The translations under genes and the position numbers were made by a program. Positions 33,080 to 45,060 of a stretch of DNA of 64,000 nucleotides are shown here, piece after piece. The DNA is from Sporodiniella umbellata (taxonomy: Eukaryota > Mucoromycota > Mucoromycetes > Mucorales > Rhizopodaceae): positions 1 to 64,000 of the forward strand of contig JAIXMR010000064.1 in NCBI GenBank assembly GCA_025677835.1, given 5' to 3'. The notes under the pieces are model-generated. The model saw only the letters and a list, made by a program, of their open reading frames with translations. It ran no database searches and was not told the DNA's origin. Each line of letters starts with the position of its first letter. Positions within the stretch are counted from its first letter, which is position 1.

Positions 33080-35525
33080 TTAAACTTCTTTAGTGATAGC
33101 CCTATTAGCACGTGTCTCCGAGTTGAACCCTTCTCGGAGCACATCCACCTTGTGTTTCATCTTGTCGACACTCCAGGATAATTTACGAACAGCCTTATGT
33201 TTGTTGATCTTTTTCTTCTTTCTCTGATCAATCATATCTCTCTTCATTTCTTTATCACCCATATCAGAGTCACTACCGTACTCTGAAGATTCTTCAGAGG
33301 AAGACTGTTTTGATTCATTCATTTCTTCTTCTAGCGCCATCTGTAAGTCTTGATCTACTGGCTCATGCTCGTTTTGATCATGAATCCATTTCTGCGCTTT
33401 GGCTTTAAGAGCATCATTATAGAAAGGGTCAGCGCCTATCATGTCTTGAGCAAACGAGCGCAAGTGGGTATGGACAGGCGAAAAACCTGGAACAATTTTT
33501 AGACGGATGGTTACATGACCCAGTTCTCCTTGGGTATCCCAAGCGTTCTCATTTCGATTGGCTTCTTTGCCTTTTTCACTTGTATAAGGATGAAGGCCCA
33601 CAACATAATCTTGCCACTCGTTGTCTACCATTTCTTTTAACCAGATTCGCCCTGTGGCGCTAGGGCCTGTCAGGGATCCTTGTTTGATATGTATGTATAA
33701 TGCAGTGCGGTAACGCATAGTCAGTGGGAAATATACATGACGGTCATACCACCCCAAGGTACTTTCTTTGCTAAGGTCTCTTGGTTTCAACCGCTTGATC
33801 ATAACAGGGTCTACATTGAGCGCTAGCGTTGCCTTGGTGCTATTAACATACGATGGGTCCAAGGGCTTGCTGAGTTCGTTGAGAACTAGTTTATCTACCA
33901 CGAGTGTAGCAACATCTACATCGACAAAAGTCAGTCCAATGTAAAGTTACTTATAGATACATAGATATCTATCTATCTATGTAACTATATATTACCTGAT
34001 CCTTGTAGTGGGCGAGGTATAGTCATCTTTACTGGCTTATACTTTACGGTTAACAACACCTTACCAAAGCCTATACCGTCAGCCAATGGAATCCATTTTT
34101 GAAACTCTTTGAACTTTTTAACTTTTGTAAGAACTCTGTGCTTTTTTTTAAAACTTTGTTTTACTTGAGTATTTACCTTATCCTCTTGTTTGACAAAAAG
34201 GTCTTTGAGAGAAATGACCTTGGTTCCCAAAACAGGATCTAGTTCCAAATCCAGGGCACTCTTTACACTTATACGTATAAACGTTTCGTTTATATTTCGA
34301 ACAGGATGCTCAGAAACAGCGTTCCAGTGCTATCGTTTCAAAAAAAAAAAAAAAAAGCAAGGGGGGACAATATCAGAAACAGTATATCTTGAATTCTAAA
34401 CTCTACTTACAGGACTAGGGTTACGAATTTTTGTGCGAGTGCGATACACTTTCCGGTCGTTAATATACAACACGGCAAAAGGATTAACAGCTCCTCCGGG
34501 GCTGTAAGGGTGCTTGGATCGATCATCCAGAGGAAGAATGGATGGATCCGCAATCTCTAAATCTGCTGCTTGATGAATTGTAACAGACAAAATACCATTT
34601 GTGTGCTCTGGATGAACAGGCTCTTCATCTGCTTCGTTGCTTATGTTTTTGTTATCGGGCAGAGTACTGGCTAACGCCTCATTGCTAGGCGTTGCATACT
34701 TTGGATGAAAGCTCATCTTCATGTTCAATTTGATTTTTGAGCGTTCCAGACTTTTTCCATCAATAGGTGTCCATCTGAAGACCAAAATGAGGTGAGTATT
34801 CAGTTTCTTTTTTTTTTTTTGTATATTAAAATATAGGGGGTTTTCTATCTTTTTAATTTTACCCGTCATAGACCACACGCTCCTTTTGACACCAGCTTGA
34901 GACGTTTCCTAGTTTATCCAGCTTTCCTTGTACAATGTCTTTCACACTCATAGATACAGATCCCCACATATCGTCGAATTTGATTTTATCAGCATCCCAT
35001 ACTTTTACGTCCACATTGGTTTCCGAGACAATATCATCTGCTCAATGTGTGTTTAAGTCTATACACTTTTTACTTATTAGGATTATGCTTTTACCTGCGT
35101 GCACTAAGATATAGAGGTTTTCATCCCATTGTGGATCTGTGTCGTTTGTTAAAACTCGTGTTGTTGTCATGGACTTTTTGGGTTGCGTGCTTAAAGAAAG
35201 TGTTGTGTAGGAATCTTTCATGTCTAACAAACGTGATCAATAAAACAGCCACAGCTTTCTTCATTTTCTTTTTTTTTTCTTAAAAAAAAAGCAAGTACCT
35301 TGAAAATGGAGAGACCCATCTCGTGTAGCTTGGCGAACCTCCACTTTTACTATACCAATTGCGTTTGTGTCGCGAGTAAAAGCCCCCATAAGCTCTCTAA
35401 CGTCTATTGTCATACTTTTAGGATCCACTAGATCAGCAAGTCCAAGCTTAATTCCTTCGTTTACAAGCAACTTTATGGTAGGCAACTATATGTATGGACA
35501 TGTGAGAATGTTTTTTTTTAAATGT

Positions 35526-35556
<31 letters not shown>

Positions 35557-37092
35557 GCAGGAATATGCATATGGGCTTACATTCATTATATTAAAATGCT
35601 TCGATAAGGGCATAACGCCTGCTTCGATTTTAGGTATACTGGTAAAGGCGATTGTAGCTTTAGAAACGAACGGAATCTCTGGCGAAGTCAAAAGTTTAAA
35701 TCGCAATTTTCCTGACAGTGCAGTTAATTCAGATTTTACTTCCAAAGGCGGGCCGACAGCAGTTTGGAAACTGAGGGACAGACCGGGAGGCGCAGATTTT
35801 GTACTTCGGTTTGTGGCCAAAGAAGAAATTGGGTGGGCATGGAAGCTAAAAGATGCCTCACCGAACTGTAAAACAGTCGTAAAGGACGATGTTAGTGCTC
35901 TAATGAACCGATGCTCTTGTAACCACATACAATACTCTCTTCATGTTGACCAGGCAGAGGAGGAAATACTCGAATCCTAATACAAGACGAAGAAAAGAGA
36001 AAGACAAAAGGTTATTTTTTGTATAAATCAAATAGCACAAGTTACATTTGAATACGAGGCGCCTGTACGCCCAAATCAAAATCAGAGACTTTCACAGCTT
36101 TCTAGGATTAGAAAAGTATTAGCATTGAAAAAAAAAAAAATAAAAGCTGCCTTCTAAAGACAAGTACACACGGAAATGTGTGTATAATACATTACAATAA
36201 AGCTGGGTGCAACGCTTTGAATGGTGTCCTCTAACAAACCCTCGATAACTGTGAAAATTTCAGGGTCTACACTACGCCAGATCTTTTCCAACATGTAGTT
36301 GAGCCATTCCACTGACTCTCCCTCAGAAGTATATAACTAGTATTCAAATGAGGGTTAATGGTACTCTTGACATCTATACAGTCTTAGCCCTACACTTTTC
36401 ATGTTCTCCTGCTTTTCCAGTCGCCATTGCAGTCCTTCTGAACTTGTTTTCCCCAGGTTCCAATAGGTCCATGCACACATCCCGACCATAATGGATCCAG
36501 ATAGAATTCCAAACCCGAAGCGTCCTACAATATAACAGACAACGCAAGTAATTCCGATATACTTTAGCCCTTTGACCTGAAGCTGCCATATCAATGTGTC
36601 GGGCGCTGCACTCTTTAAAGGGATGTCGTGACTTTGTTTTCTTTTTGCGTGGTCAGGCTCTGTATCGTGTGTGTTGAAAACTGTCTTTAGATCTGAAATG
36701 GTACTATCAAAGAATGCAGACTGATTTGATAGCTTTCGGTGATCCATTGAATGGTGGTTATCTGTCTTATGGGGATTGACTGTCTCCTCTCCTGCGTTGT
36801 TTCCCCAAGCTTTTTTGGCTCCAGATTTGTTAGGTAGTACTTTCTTTTCGTCTTGAGGAGCTGGTTCGCCAGCGTGTTTTGTGTGTGCCTGACCCGATCC
36901 ATCTAATAATGTGGTTTGTTTTTCCTCTACTTCTTTTTTGTGGTGGTTTTCTTCTTGTATATCTTCATTAGGCTTTGAGCTTTGTTTGATGGCTCGAACG
37001 TCCTTTAGATTTTTTTCTTGACGACTTCTTTCTTCCTCTTTGGTTTCCTCAATTTCAAGTGATGAGGTCTCGGGTTCTTTTAGGGCGCTCAT
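33080..37092 (-). CDS. Tricalbin / extended-synaptotagmin-like tether protein
   Basis: ER-plasma-membrane contact-site tether that carries lipids through an SMP domain. Eleven exons from 37,092 to 33,080 sum to 1,083 residues: 37092-36394, 36336-36196, 36101-36046, 35976-35931, 35865-35581, 35485-35299, 35223-35095, 35037-34863, 34774-34411, 34329-33996, 33915-33080. The order is a Lys/Glu-rich cytosolic N-terminus, a membrane hairpin (about 180-215, GITCVVCYIVGRFGFGIL), the SMP domain (about 236-465, opening with GESVEWLNYMLEKIW), then C2 domains beginning near 472 and 635 and a third C2-like region in the last exon, and a Ser/Glu-rich then basic coiled tail. The first donor (GTAGGG at 36,393) was chosen because stronger-looking donors break the frame. 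The tenth intron contains a (TATC)n run. Confidence 0.9.
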
Positions 37093-38664
37093 ACTGACAA
37101 AGGCTCAAGAAAAAACTCCAAAAATATAAATAGCAGCACTAAAAGAAAAAAAAGAAAAAAAAAAAAGAAAAGCGAATATAGAAAATGCTCTATTTGTATA
37201 TATTTCTTGCGTTCTGACTGACGCGATTCTTATGTTAATTTTTTATGCCCGTTGTTTTATTCGCTGAAAATATACTTTGATGGCTATTTTTGGAAATAAT
37301 AACGACATAGATACGTATTTAAAATAACATGACGTCGTGAAAAAAAAAAGCCATGGTTTTTCGCGATCAGTTTGAATACTTTGCCTTGTTATGATAGACT
37401 TTTGTCTTTTATATACATCAAATCTTAGAGAGATAAGACTAAGCATCTCGACTTTTTTTTTTCGCTTCGTTTTAAGCTTAATTTACTAAAGAATTGTGCA
37501 TATCTCAAATCTTTTGTTTTTTTTTTTCATCTGGGCTATTAGCCAGCAAGAACGGAAAACACTATGGATAGGCCAAAGAAATAATTTTCTGTGTTGTCTC
37601 GCTACAATAGCTTGGATTGTATTTAATAAAAAAAGGGGGGCCTTAGACTAGAATGTGAGCAAGGGGACTCAATTACCAAGTAGCTCACAAAAGAAAAACC
37701 AAAAGTGGAACCCAGAGTATATAAAAGCCTCTTGATGTAACACATCAACACTTCACCGTTTGCGCTATATAAAGTAATACGGATGGCTATAGTTATGAGG
37801 AACATCTTTAGCCAGATCTAAAGACATTATAGCTATAAAAAATACATATATATATATTACAAAGGTTTGTCGTGTAATAGTTTCGTCAAAGAAAGTACAT
37901 GCACGATCAAGTATCTTCAAAACTGCATGTACCCAGAAAGTTTTGACGAGGAAAGTCTTATAAATCTTTAGTGTTCGATCCTACTCGAAGCTGAGAGCAA
38001 CCTTTGATGTATAACATTAACCGTTTTTTACTTTGGTACACGTTGACATTCAAAGTAAGAATAGAGTTTTGAAAGATTTCTTTCAAAGTAGTCAAGTTCA
38101 ATTAATAAAAAAAGACTTGCCAGTTGATAGTTTATGTCGAAAGCTAGTTTTTTATATCTACATATTTATTTTAATCTGTTTTGTTTTAAATAGAATTCCT
38201 ATAAGCAAAAATAAACTCTTTTCCCTTGAAAATAGGTTGCTGAAAAAAAAAATAGTTGAACTTTTATATTTATGTATAGTGAGAAAGATCCGGTTATGGC
38301 GATCTTATTTCTAGCTTCAAGCAAAGCACTTAAAAAATACACTTTGTGATTAAATTTTTTCTGGCTACAGTAATTATTTTTTTTAATATACCATAAATGT
38401 CCGAGAAAAAAAAAGCGGCTTATAGAGTACAAGATAGAAATCGTTGAGATTTATTGGAGAATATATTGACTGGTATTGGGTATCGACTGACTTTCTTCGA
38501 GATGAACAAAGATATAACAATATAAACTATTGTAATTTTTAAGGAACGGTGCTTCGTGGCTTGTTATACAACTCGGGTAGTAAGAGGATCATCAGCAGAT
38601 AAAAAAAGAACAAGCTCGATGAGTTTCCCAAGTTTTTTTTTTTTGTTTCATTTTCTCCTCTTTA
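37093..38664. other. Intergenic region upstream of tricalbin
   Basis: 1.57 kb, AT-rich, with no ORF I trust. An imperfect inverted repeat is visible at 37,883-37,904 versus 37,925-37,956 (CGTCAAA and GTACATGCA shared in opposite orientation). A TATATATA run is at about 37,845-37,856. Confidence 0.5.
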
Positions 38665-39374
38665 TTAAACCAAAGGCTGTCTTTCTGGGTTTGACTGCGA
38701 TTCCTTTTTTTTTGCCCCCATTAAAATGAAGCATGAGGCAAAAAGCAGGATAAATAAAAACAGAGTAAGCGATAGATAGTTCATCCACATAATGGTCAAG
38801 CATACAAAGGTAGCAGATTGTATTTGCAAAGGTATAACGCTACTGTCGCTCTTTACAATATACTTCAAATGTGCTCCTATTGGTAGAAGTGTTACTTTGT
38901 GGTTTCATTTTTTTTAAAAAAAAAAAACTTACCAAACAGTGCAAACGATAGTTGAACTATAATAGTAAGATACGATATGCGTACAAACCATGTGCTGTTG
39001 TTGTTGCTATATTGCGTTTGGTATTGTTTGTATCCATTCGGTTCTGCTGAGATGTGCTGTTCTTCATTGTAACCTGATCTTTTTCGAAAAAAATAAGCAT
39101 TGAAAGTGAATACGATGGTCAGGGTAGCTGAAAAGACTGCGCCAAGCAAAAAGATGGAATACAACATTGCGTCTGCTGAAAAGTGTAACGGGTTCCACTC
39201 AGCTGTTCTGTTGTGTTCGAATCTAACTAGCTCTGTGAGGGTATTTATGCTATAGTAAATGTTGTAAACGTTAAGTGGTAGCAACGATACAATGGTCAAG
39301 GCAAGACCAGTCATGCCCAAAAAGCCTAGAAAAATACCCAAGTTTGTTGATAGAGTATACTTAACATCTGGCAT
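38665..39374 (-). CDS. Four-transmembrane-segment protein, unrecognised
   Basis: Exons 39374-38933 and 38876-38665 give 217 residues. Hydrophobic segments lie at about 12-35, 72-98, 128-148 and 165-198. The loop after the first segment contains NRT, a possible N-glycosylation site, and the loop after the second is polar (Gln/Asn/Tyr-rich). The topology resembles Sur7/Rim9 or claudin-like proteins, but no diagnostic motif was found, so no function is given. It ends in a short polar tail. Confidence 0.65.
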
Positions 39375-39831
39375 TTTGTTTTAGGCGAAAAGGAAACAAT
39401 TAAAAAAAAAGAAAAAGAAAAAAAAAGAGGCAACTTTTTGAATCCCTTGTTTCTTTTGAGCAACACACAAGCCCAAAACTTTATCAAATGGTAGCGTATA
39501 TGCTTTTGAATTTCAATAACAAGTAAACGTATCTCAGCTAAAGCTTCAGTTGGAACAGACTTGCGAATGGGCTTCATGGGCGGCTTCAGACAAGATATAG
39601 AATATACTGGGTAGGTTAGTAAATAGCTTCGTTGGCTCCAAGTAATAAAGTCGCAGTCAGTCAGAACTTTTTTTCTGTATAGAAATGATTTTATTCCAGA
39701 TGCAGGCATCTTTTTTTAATTAAATAAAAAAAAACAAAAGGTTTGTAGTGTCTCTATACAAAAAAGTAAAGGAACATACTAAATACTCGACCGTTAATGG
39801 CACGAATTTTCAAGTAATAGAATGCTGCCAT
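39326..39831 (-). CDS. Small hypothetical protein (doubtful model)
   Basis: A two-exon reading from ATG 39,831 (exon to 39,787, then 39,709 downwards) keeps frame and gives a basic protein with an IRLLVIEIQKHIRYHL helix. Its 3' end runs into the start of the 4-TM gene, overlapping by about 49 nt, so the true stop or another intron is probably missed. No family is recognised. Confidence 0.3.
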
Positions 39832-40886
39832 TTTTTTTTAATTCAATAAAGAGTAGATGGTACTTCCTCATGAGGTTTATATGCAAGTTCAAACTGGCAT
39901 CCTTTATTGTAGTATACAAAAATAACTACGATATAAACTGCTCATGTACTAACTTGGTAATTTGTCATCCGTTTTTTCTCTGTAAAGAGCTGGTAATATC
40001 ACCATACTCTAGTAGACACAAGAAAAAAAAACATAAAAGTACACAATTTGAGGTACGGGGGGCTTCCTATTTGAGGAACGTTGTACATTAAAAAACACTC
40101 ACATGTCTCAATGCATATGGAATATTAATCACAGTATGTAAATCACTGAATTTTGTCATATAAATTATGTTACATTTTTAAGACTATAATAGCTTAAAGT
40201 ATGTATGGTATATAGATTATTTAGTAACGGTTCTACAGTCGTCTTGAAAAATATTTACAATCGTCTGTAAAATACTTTATGCTACCCTCATTTATTTGCA
40301 TACTTTTTTAGGAAGTATTAAGCAGCGTGAATCCCCTTTGTAATGAAACAGAATACCCTTTCACTTGCGCTTTATTGTCTAGTCTAATTTATATCAAGCG
40401 CCAGCTTTTGGCTTTTTAGTTACGGATAAGAATCTGTATTTCATATGACGCTCTAAGCACACCATGTATCTATTTAGGCGTTATCACTGATTTTTCCAAA
40501 TTGTTTATCTGCAGCCTTTTGCCATACTATATAACTTTAAACTCTCAAAATTATCTTTTACTATCGTCCATTGGCTTTTGTTTTTGTTTTTTTTTTAAAA
40601 AAAAAGTAGGTGTCATTACTAATCGCAGGTCTAACGTTCAAATTATGTAACAGTTTTTGAACAAACAATAGGCGAAATCAATTTCGAAAACTTACTTCAA
40701 AATGACATAATTAGACTCCCACTAAATGGCAAAATTTTTTTGATAATAGACGTACACTCCTCTAATACATTAAAAAGTAGAATAAATTCATCTCTTAACC
40801 TCCCACTTGAAGTCAAAAGAAAAAAAGGGGGAAACTTTTGGGAGCCAATTTATTTTTGAGGTGTAACACCAAGTAAGAAAAGTAAT
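39832..40886. other. Intergenic region
   Basis: About 1.05 kb of AT-rich sequence. A T9/A9 junction lies at 40,589-40,605. Nothing else is supported. Confidence 0.5.
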
Positions 40887-41672
40887 CTAGTTGAACGTTT
40901 TGGAAAAGCTAGGTCGAGATTGAACACGCTCGTAGTAACTTTTGAGGGCAGGTCTGTTTTCAAATACCTGCTCAGGTTTGCGAACAAGACCCAACCGATG
41001 AAGATAGGGTGTAAAGTGAACATCGGCTACTGAGTAAGTACCAAACAAATAATCACCATTGGATTTCAAGATGTTCTCTGCCTTGTCTAGGAATTGCTGA
41101 GCAGATTCCCAAAGTCCCTTATTCTGTTTGAACATAAGTTGAGGGTCTACTATGCCTTGGTAAATTTCTAAAGCAGCTTGGGAAGCGCGAATGTTGTTTT
41201 GGTAAAGCTCGGCATATTGAGGAGCTTCCTTGGTATATGTTTCCCATCCGCGAATACGGTTCTCAATGAAGGGAACAATAAAGCCGCGCTTGGACTCAAG
41301 CTCTTCTGGGCTTCCTGAAGTGAAAAAGAGGGGATTACCAACATCACCTTCTTCGTGCATTGCTTTCAAAAAAGCATCTATTTCAGCTTGTTTTTCGGGT
41401 ATAGATAATTTATGACCAGCGATCGAGTTCAAGTAATCCACTACGGACCCTGTGCTATCAAAGCTTTCTTTCTTTTCTCCATCCTTGACTTCTAAGGCAG
41501 GTACTGTATGGTTTGGATTGATTTTTAGGTAGCTTGGAGAAAAGTTTTCGGCCTTTGATAGATCGATTTCGACTTGCTTGACATTGTGAAGACCAAGCTC
41601 ATGGATAGCCACGCGTGGAGCAGCAGCCCAGAGGGACATCTTGAAGGTATAAAGAGTAAATTCGCTAGACAT
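40887..41672 (-). CDS. Glutathione S-transferase
   Basis: Single-exon gene, 261 residues from ATG at 41,672. The longer frame upstream is not needed because the thioredoxin-fold strand starts at once with EFTLYTFKMS. The N-terminal GST domain shows NPNHTVPALEV (cis-Pro) and DSTGSVVDYL, the glutathione-contact segment (usually Glu-Ser, here Asp-Ser). The C-terminal helical domain contains YLFGTYSVADVHFTPYLHRL, with the conserved Asp N-cap. It likely conjugates glutathione to electrophiles in the cytosol; the class is uncertain. A TTTATAAA word lies about 120 nt upstream on the coding strand. Confidence 0.9.
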   Translation of the reverse strand: MSSEFTLYTFKMSLWAAAPRVAIHELGLHNVKQVEIDLSKAENFSPSYLKINPNHTVPALEVKDGEKKESFDSTGSVVDYLNSIAGHKLSIPEKQAEIDAFLKAMHEEGDVGNPLFFTSGSPEELESKRGFIVPFIENRIRGWETYTKEAPQYAELYQNNIRASQAALEIYQGIVDPQLMFKQNKGLWESAQQFLDKAENILKSNGDYLFGTYSVADVHFTPYLHRLGLVRKPEQVFENRPALKSYYERVQSRPSFSKTFN

Positions 41673-42241
41673 ATTCAAATATATAGACTTGTTTTTGTTA
41701 TGAATTAAAAAAACACAAAAAAGAAAAAAATGAGGCAAAAGACAATGGGTTTTATATGCATGAAGTAACTTAGGCAACAAGGCTCTTTTTCATTTATAAA
41801 CCCGACTTTTAGAGCATTTTGGCTGGGCTGGATTTTCTTGGAAACATCTTACGAATCATATTCATTGTTCGTAATATCCCAAAAATAAAGCTTACAAACA
41901 AATAAAAAACGTGTTCCGCTCAATAGTTGCTGACACATACGATAAGCATTGATAAGCCAAGATGTTTTTTACTAGCTAAACTATTACGTGTATCGCCACG
42001 ATCGAAAAAAATGGATACACTAGTTGTTTTACGTCAATATTATAAAGGACTGCTTTTTTATTTATTAAAGTACAATTAAGATACAACTAAATTGCCATTG
42101 GGCGGTCTGAATTAAACAAATAGATGCCGCATCTCGATGACTCTTTTCGCTGCGTCGTATTTGTAAGCGAGTTTTGAAGAAAAGCTCTTTCGTTCTTCTT
42201 TTCTTCTCTTCAACACACATAGAAGCCTCCCACAAAAAGAA
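41673..42241. promoter_or_regulatory. Divergent promoter region, GST / HAD nucleotidase
   Basis: 569 nt between two start codons on opposite strands. A pyrimidine-rich TTCTTCTTTTCTTCTCTTC tract lies just before the rightward gene, typical of a fungal leader. No defined operator is recognised. Confidence 0.4.
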
Positions 42242-43333
42242 ATGAGACCGGTATTCTTCTTTGACTGCGATAACTGCTTATACGTAAGAAATGCCGGTTA
42301 TCAACAGCATCGCTTACTAGTATTCCGTATTAGAGCAAGGACCTAAATATACACAGTTTGATGAAACAAAAGTAAGTAGGCATCAAATGAGGTCCTCATT
42401 TTTACAGGCTATTTTAGAATCAAAGATTACTTTGTTGAAGAAGTCGGTGTTCCTGAAGAAGAAGGTATTGATAACATAACCAAAAGGGTGATACAATATA
42501 CTCATGATCGGAACTAAATCCATCAATGGCACTCTAGTGGTGGCGATACAGAAACACTATCATGAAACGTACGGACTCTCTTTAAGAGGACTGACTAAGC
42601 ATCATAACGTTGACCCTTTAGATTTTGGTAGGCTCTACTTATCTATGAGTGGTATTTATTGATTATTCCTATATATGATAGATACGAAAGTCGACCAGTC
42701 TCTACCTTTGGACGATTTGATCAAGAGAGATGAACCCTTAATTAAAATGCTAAGAGACCTTCACTGCAAAAAGTGGGTTTTTACAAATGCATACAAGCCT
42801 GTAATATTTAGACTGTTTATTCTAAAACCAAGTACTGATCCTTATCAACCTGTAGCACGCCCTTCGATGTTTGACTTTGCTGGGTATCGAAAACGAGTTT
42901 GACGGTTTAACTTATACAAATTACACCATTCCTGAGTTTGATTGCAAGCCAGGTAAAAAAAAAAACATAGAAATAACTTCTCAAGAAATGACTAAAGCTG
43001 TCATATAGAACCCGAGTCGTTTTTTAGGGCTATGAGGGATGCTGGAATCGAAGATCCATCCCGATGTTATTTAGTAGACGATTCAGCTCTTAATATAGAT
43101 GCAGCACAGGTAAAAATGAAATAAATGCAAACAAACAGTCAGCTAACTTGAAATAGAAAATCGGATGGACTACTATCCACCTTGCTGACGATGCGTCCAA
43201 GTCAAGCCATGGAGACTATCAAATAGAAGACATTCACGATTTACCCAAGGTCTTGCCCGATCTATGGAAAGAACGATACCACGAAAAAAAATTGAACTGC
43301 CAGTCTATTACAGTCGATGCCGTAGCCTCTTAA
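42242..43333 (+). CDS. HAD-family pyrimidine 5'-nucleotidase (Sdt1/Phm8-like)
   Basis: Haloacid-dehalogenase phosphatase similar to yeast Sdt1 (pyrimidine nucleotidase) and Phm8. Eight exons: 42242-42283, 42334-42371, 42418-42487, 42552-42627, 42682-42800, 42856-42952, 43009-43109 and 43157-43333 (239 residues). Motif I is FFDCDNCLY, with the nucleophilic Asp. Motif II is WVFTNAYK. Motif III/IV is YLVDDSALNIDAA followed by IGWTTIHLADD. The family marker GLSLRGLTKHHNVDPLDFD is also clear. All splice junctions are phase-consistent. The likely role is removal of phosphate from pyrimidine nucleotides; the exact substrate cannot be told. Confidence 0.9.
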
Positions 43334-43381
43334 ACATCTAAAATAAACATATTACATTTACAATTTATTATTATTATTCGC

Positions 43382-45060
43382 TCAATAACTAAAGTCCTCG
43401 CAGAACAGTTGGATGTGACTAGATTTTTTGAAAGATGATGTTGCCACTACGTTTTTGAAAGCGGAGTTGAACCCTCCAGGTCCACAAACTAAAGATTTTA
43501 GGTTAGATTCTGTGGATTGGGCTAAAGGAAAAAGAAAGTCGTACCAAACATGCCAGTCTCTCCGTTGCATAATGGGATGTAAGCTATTGGCTGTAAGCGC
43601 GTTTGGTATACTATGTCGGCATTTTTTTTGGGTAGTTTCTTTTCGCTATCCAGGATGGCTTGTCCATCTTGTGAAAGCTCTTCAACCGTGATATCCTCAT
43701 TCATTTCATTGAGGTCATCTCCGTCCATATGCGAGGAAGATTCTTCATCCCCAGTTACACGTAATTGAAGGTGAAAGTCGGGAGAATCTTGATTGGTATT
43801 GAAGGAGTAATTGTAGTGTTCAAGTTCTTCTTTGAACCATGTCAACTCAGATGACTTGCGCACTGACCACGACACATAAACGTTACGCGTACGAATAGAA
43901 TGGTCGGCTTTCAATATATACGAATGTAATTCCCGAATAAGGCGCATGCCAAATGTAACACCAGAGCCACCGAGAGCAATAACCATAGTTTCGTATTTCT
44001 CAAGTGCAGTTTTGGGGTCAATGTGATTGTGACCAAATGGCCCATTCAAAAAGATAGTAAATTCCTGTCCTTGATCGATTTTGTTGTACAAGTTTCGAGT
44101 AAAATTTCCACGGGAACAAACATGTACCTCTACTGTATTGGCGTGCTCTGAAAGGCTGGTAATGGTGAACGGATGCCATTGAAATACTGAGCCGATAGCA
44201 GGAATACAAAGATTGATGTGTTGGCCAACATTGTGTTTCTTCAAAGGACTAGCAAGACGTATGGAGACTTTAGTACAACCGCCAGGGAGTACTGTGAATC
44301 TAGCATATCCTATATGGCTTTTGACAAGCCAAACAGCAACAAGATTGAGTATATAGCAAAATAAACCAACAGCAAAGTATCTCATAGCATATGGCGTATG
44401 AACAGCAATTGCACCAATAAAACCAAACATAAACAAGTGAGTGAAAATAAAAAGCTCATAGCAAAACTTGCGCACCAAAAAGAAGCTACCAAGCACAACG
44501 ACACAAAGCGATCCATAGCCAGCTAGACCGTGTTGTACTTTTTTTAAAGCTAATTCGGACTGTAAGAAAGTCGGAAATTTCGACCATGCATGGATCATGG
44601 TAGCCATATGTACTGTTACGCACAAAAATAATGCCATGGATAGGATACGGTGCAGAAAATTTAGCTTGACGGATGAAATCCCAGTCAAAAGCGACATTGC
44701 TGAGCTTTTCCCGGTAGAAGAGAGAATAAATGGTACAAGAGCAAGCCCGAGAAAACCAGCGCGATTTGAGTTTACTTTGAGATCAACATTTAGTAAAAGC
44801 AATGGCAAAAGCGCAGATATGAGTAAAATCACTACTAGAAAAGCCCCAACTGGAAAGTTTATGCAAGAATATGAAAATGTGTTGGTAATGAAGTTTTCGA
44901 TGCGATGGTAAAAGGGTATCGTTCTTTTATGTGTTAGAATATGGCGGACAGTAAGGAATGCTATGATCGCTGAAATAACTGTAGCAAGGTTGTTTGCGTA
45001 AGGCTCATTCACGTTGTAGGGTGTTGCCTGTGAATTCATATCCATATCCATGCCCTCCAT
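43382..45060 (-). CDS. Ferric reductase / NADPH-oxidase-type transmembrane oxidoreductase
   Basis: Exons 45060-43545 and 43488-43382, 540 residues. Several membrane helices carry paired histidines for two hemes: LNFLHRILSMALFLCVTVHM and FIFTHLFMFGFIGAIAVHTP. The cytosolic half has the FAD site WHPFTITS, an NADPH-binding ALGGSGVTFGMRLIREL and, after the intron, MFVCGPGGFN near the end. An acidic insert (Asp/Glu/Ser-rich) sits between the NADPH site and the CGPGG, as in many fungal ferric reductases. The N-terminus is short and Met-rich (MEGMDMDMN), which might bind copper, but that is speculation. It likely passes electrons across the plasma membrane to Fe(III) or Cu(II). A NOX that makes superoxide is the alternative. 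Confidence 0.9.

Noticed and set aside
38033..38314. 93-codon ORF upstream of tricalbin
   Set aside because: AT-biased Ile/Leu/Lys/Phe composition, no domain, and no supporting context.
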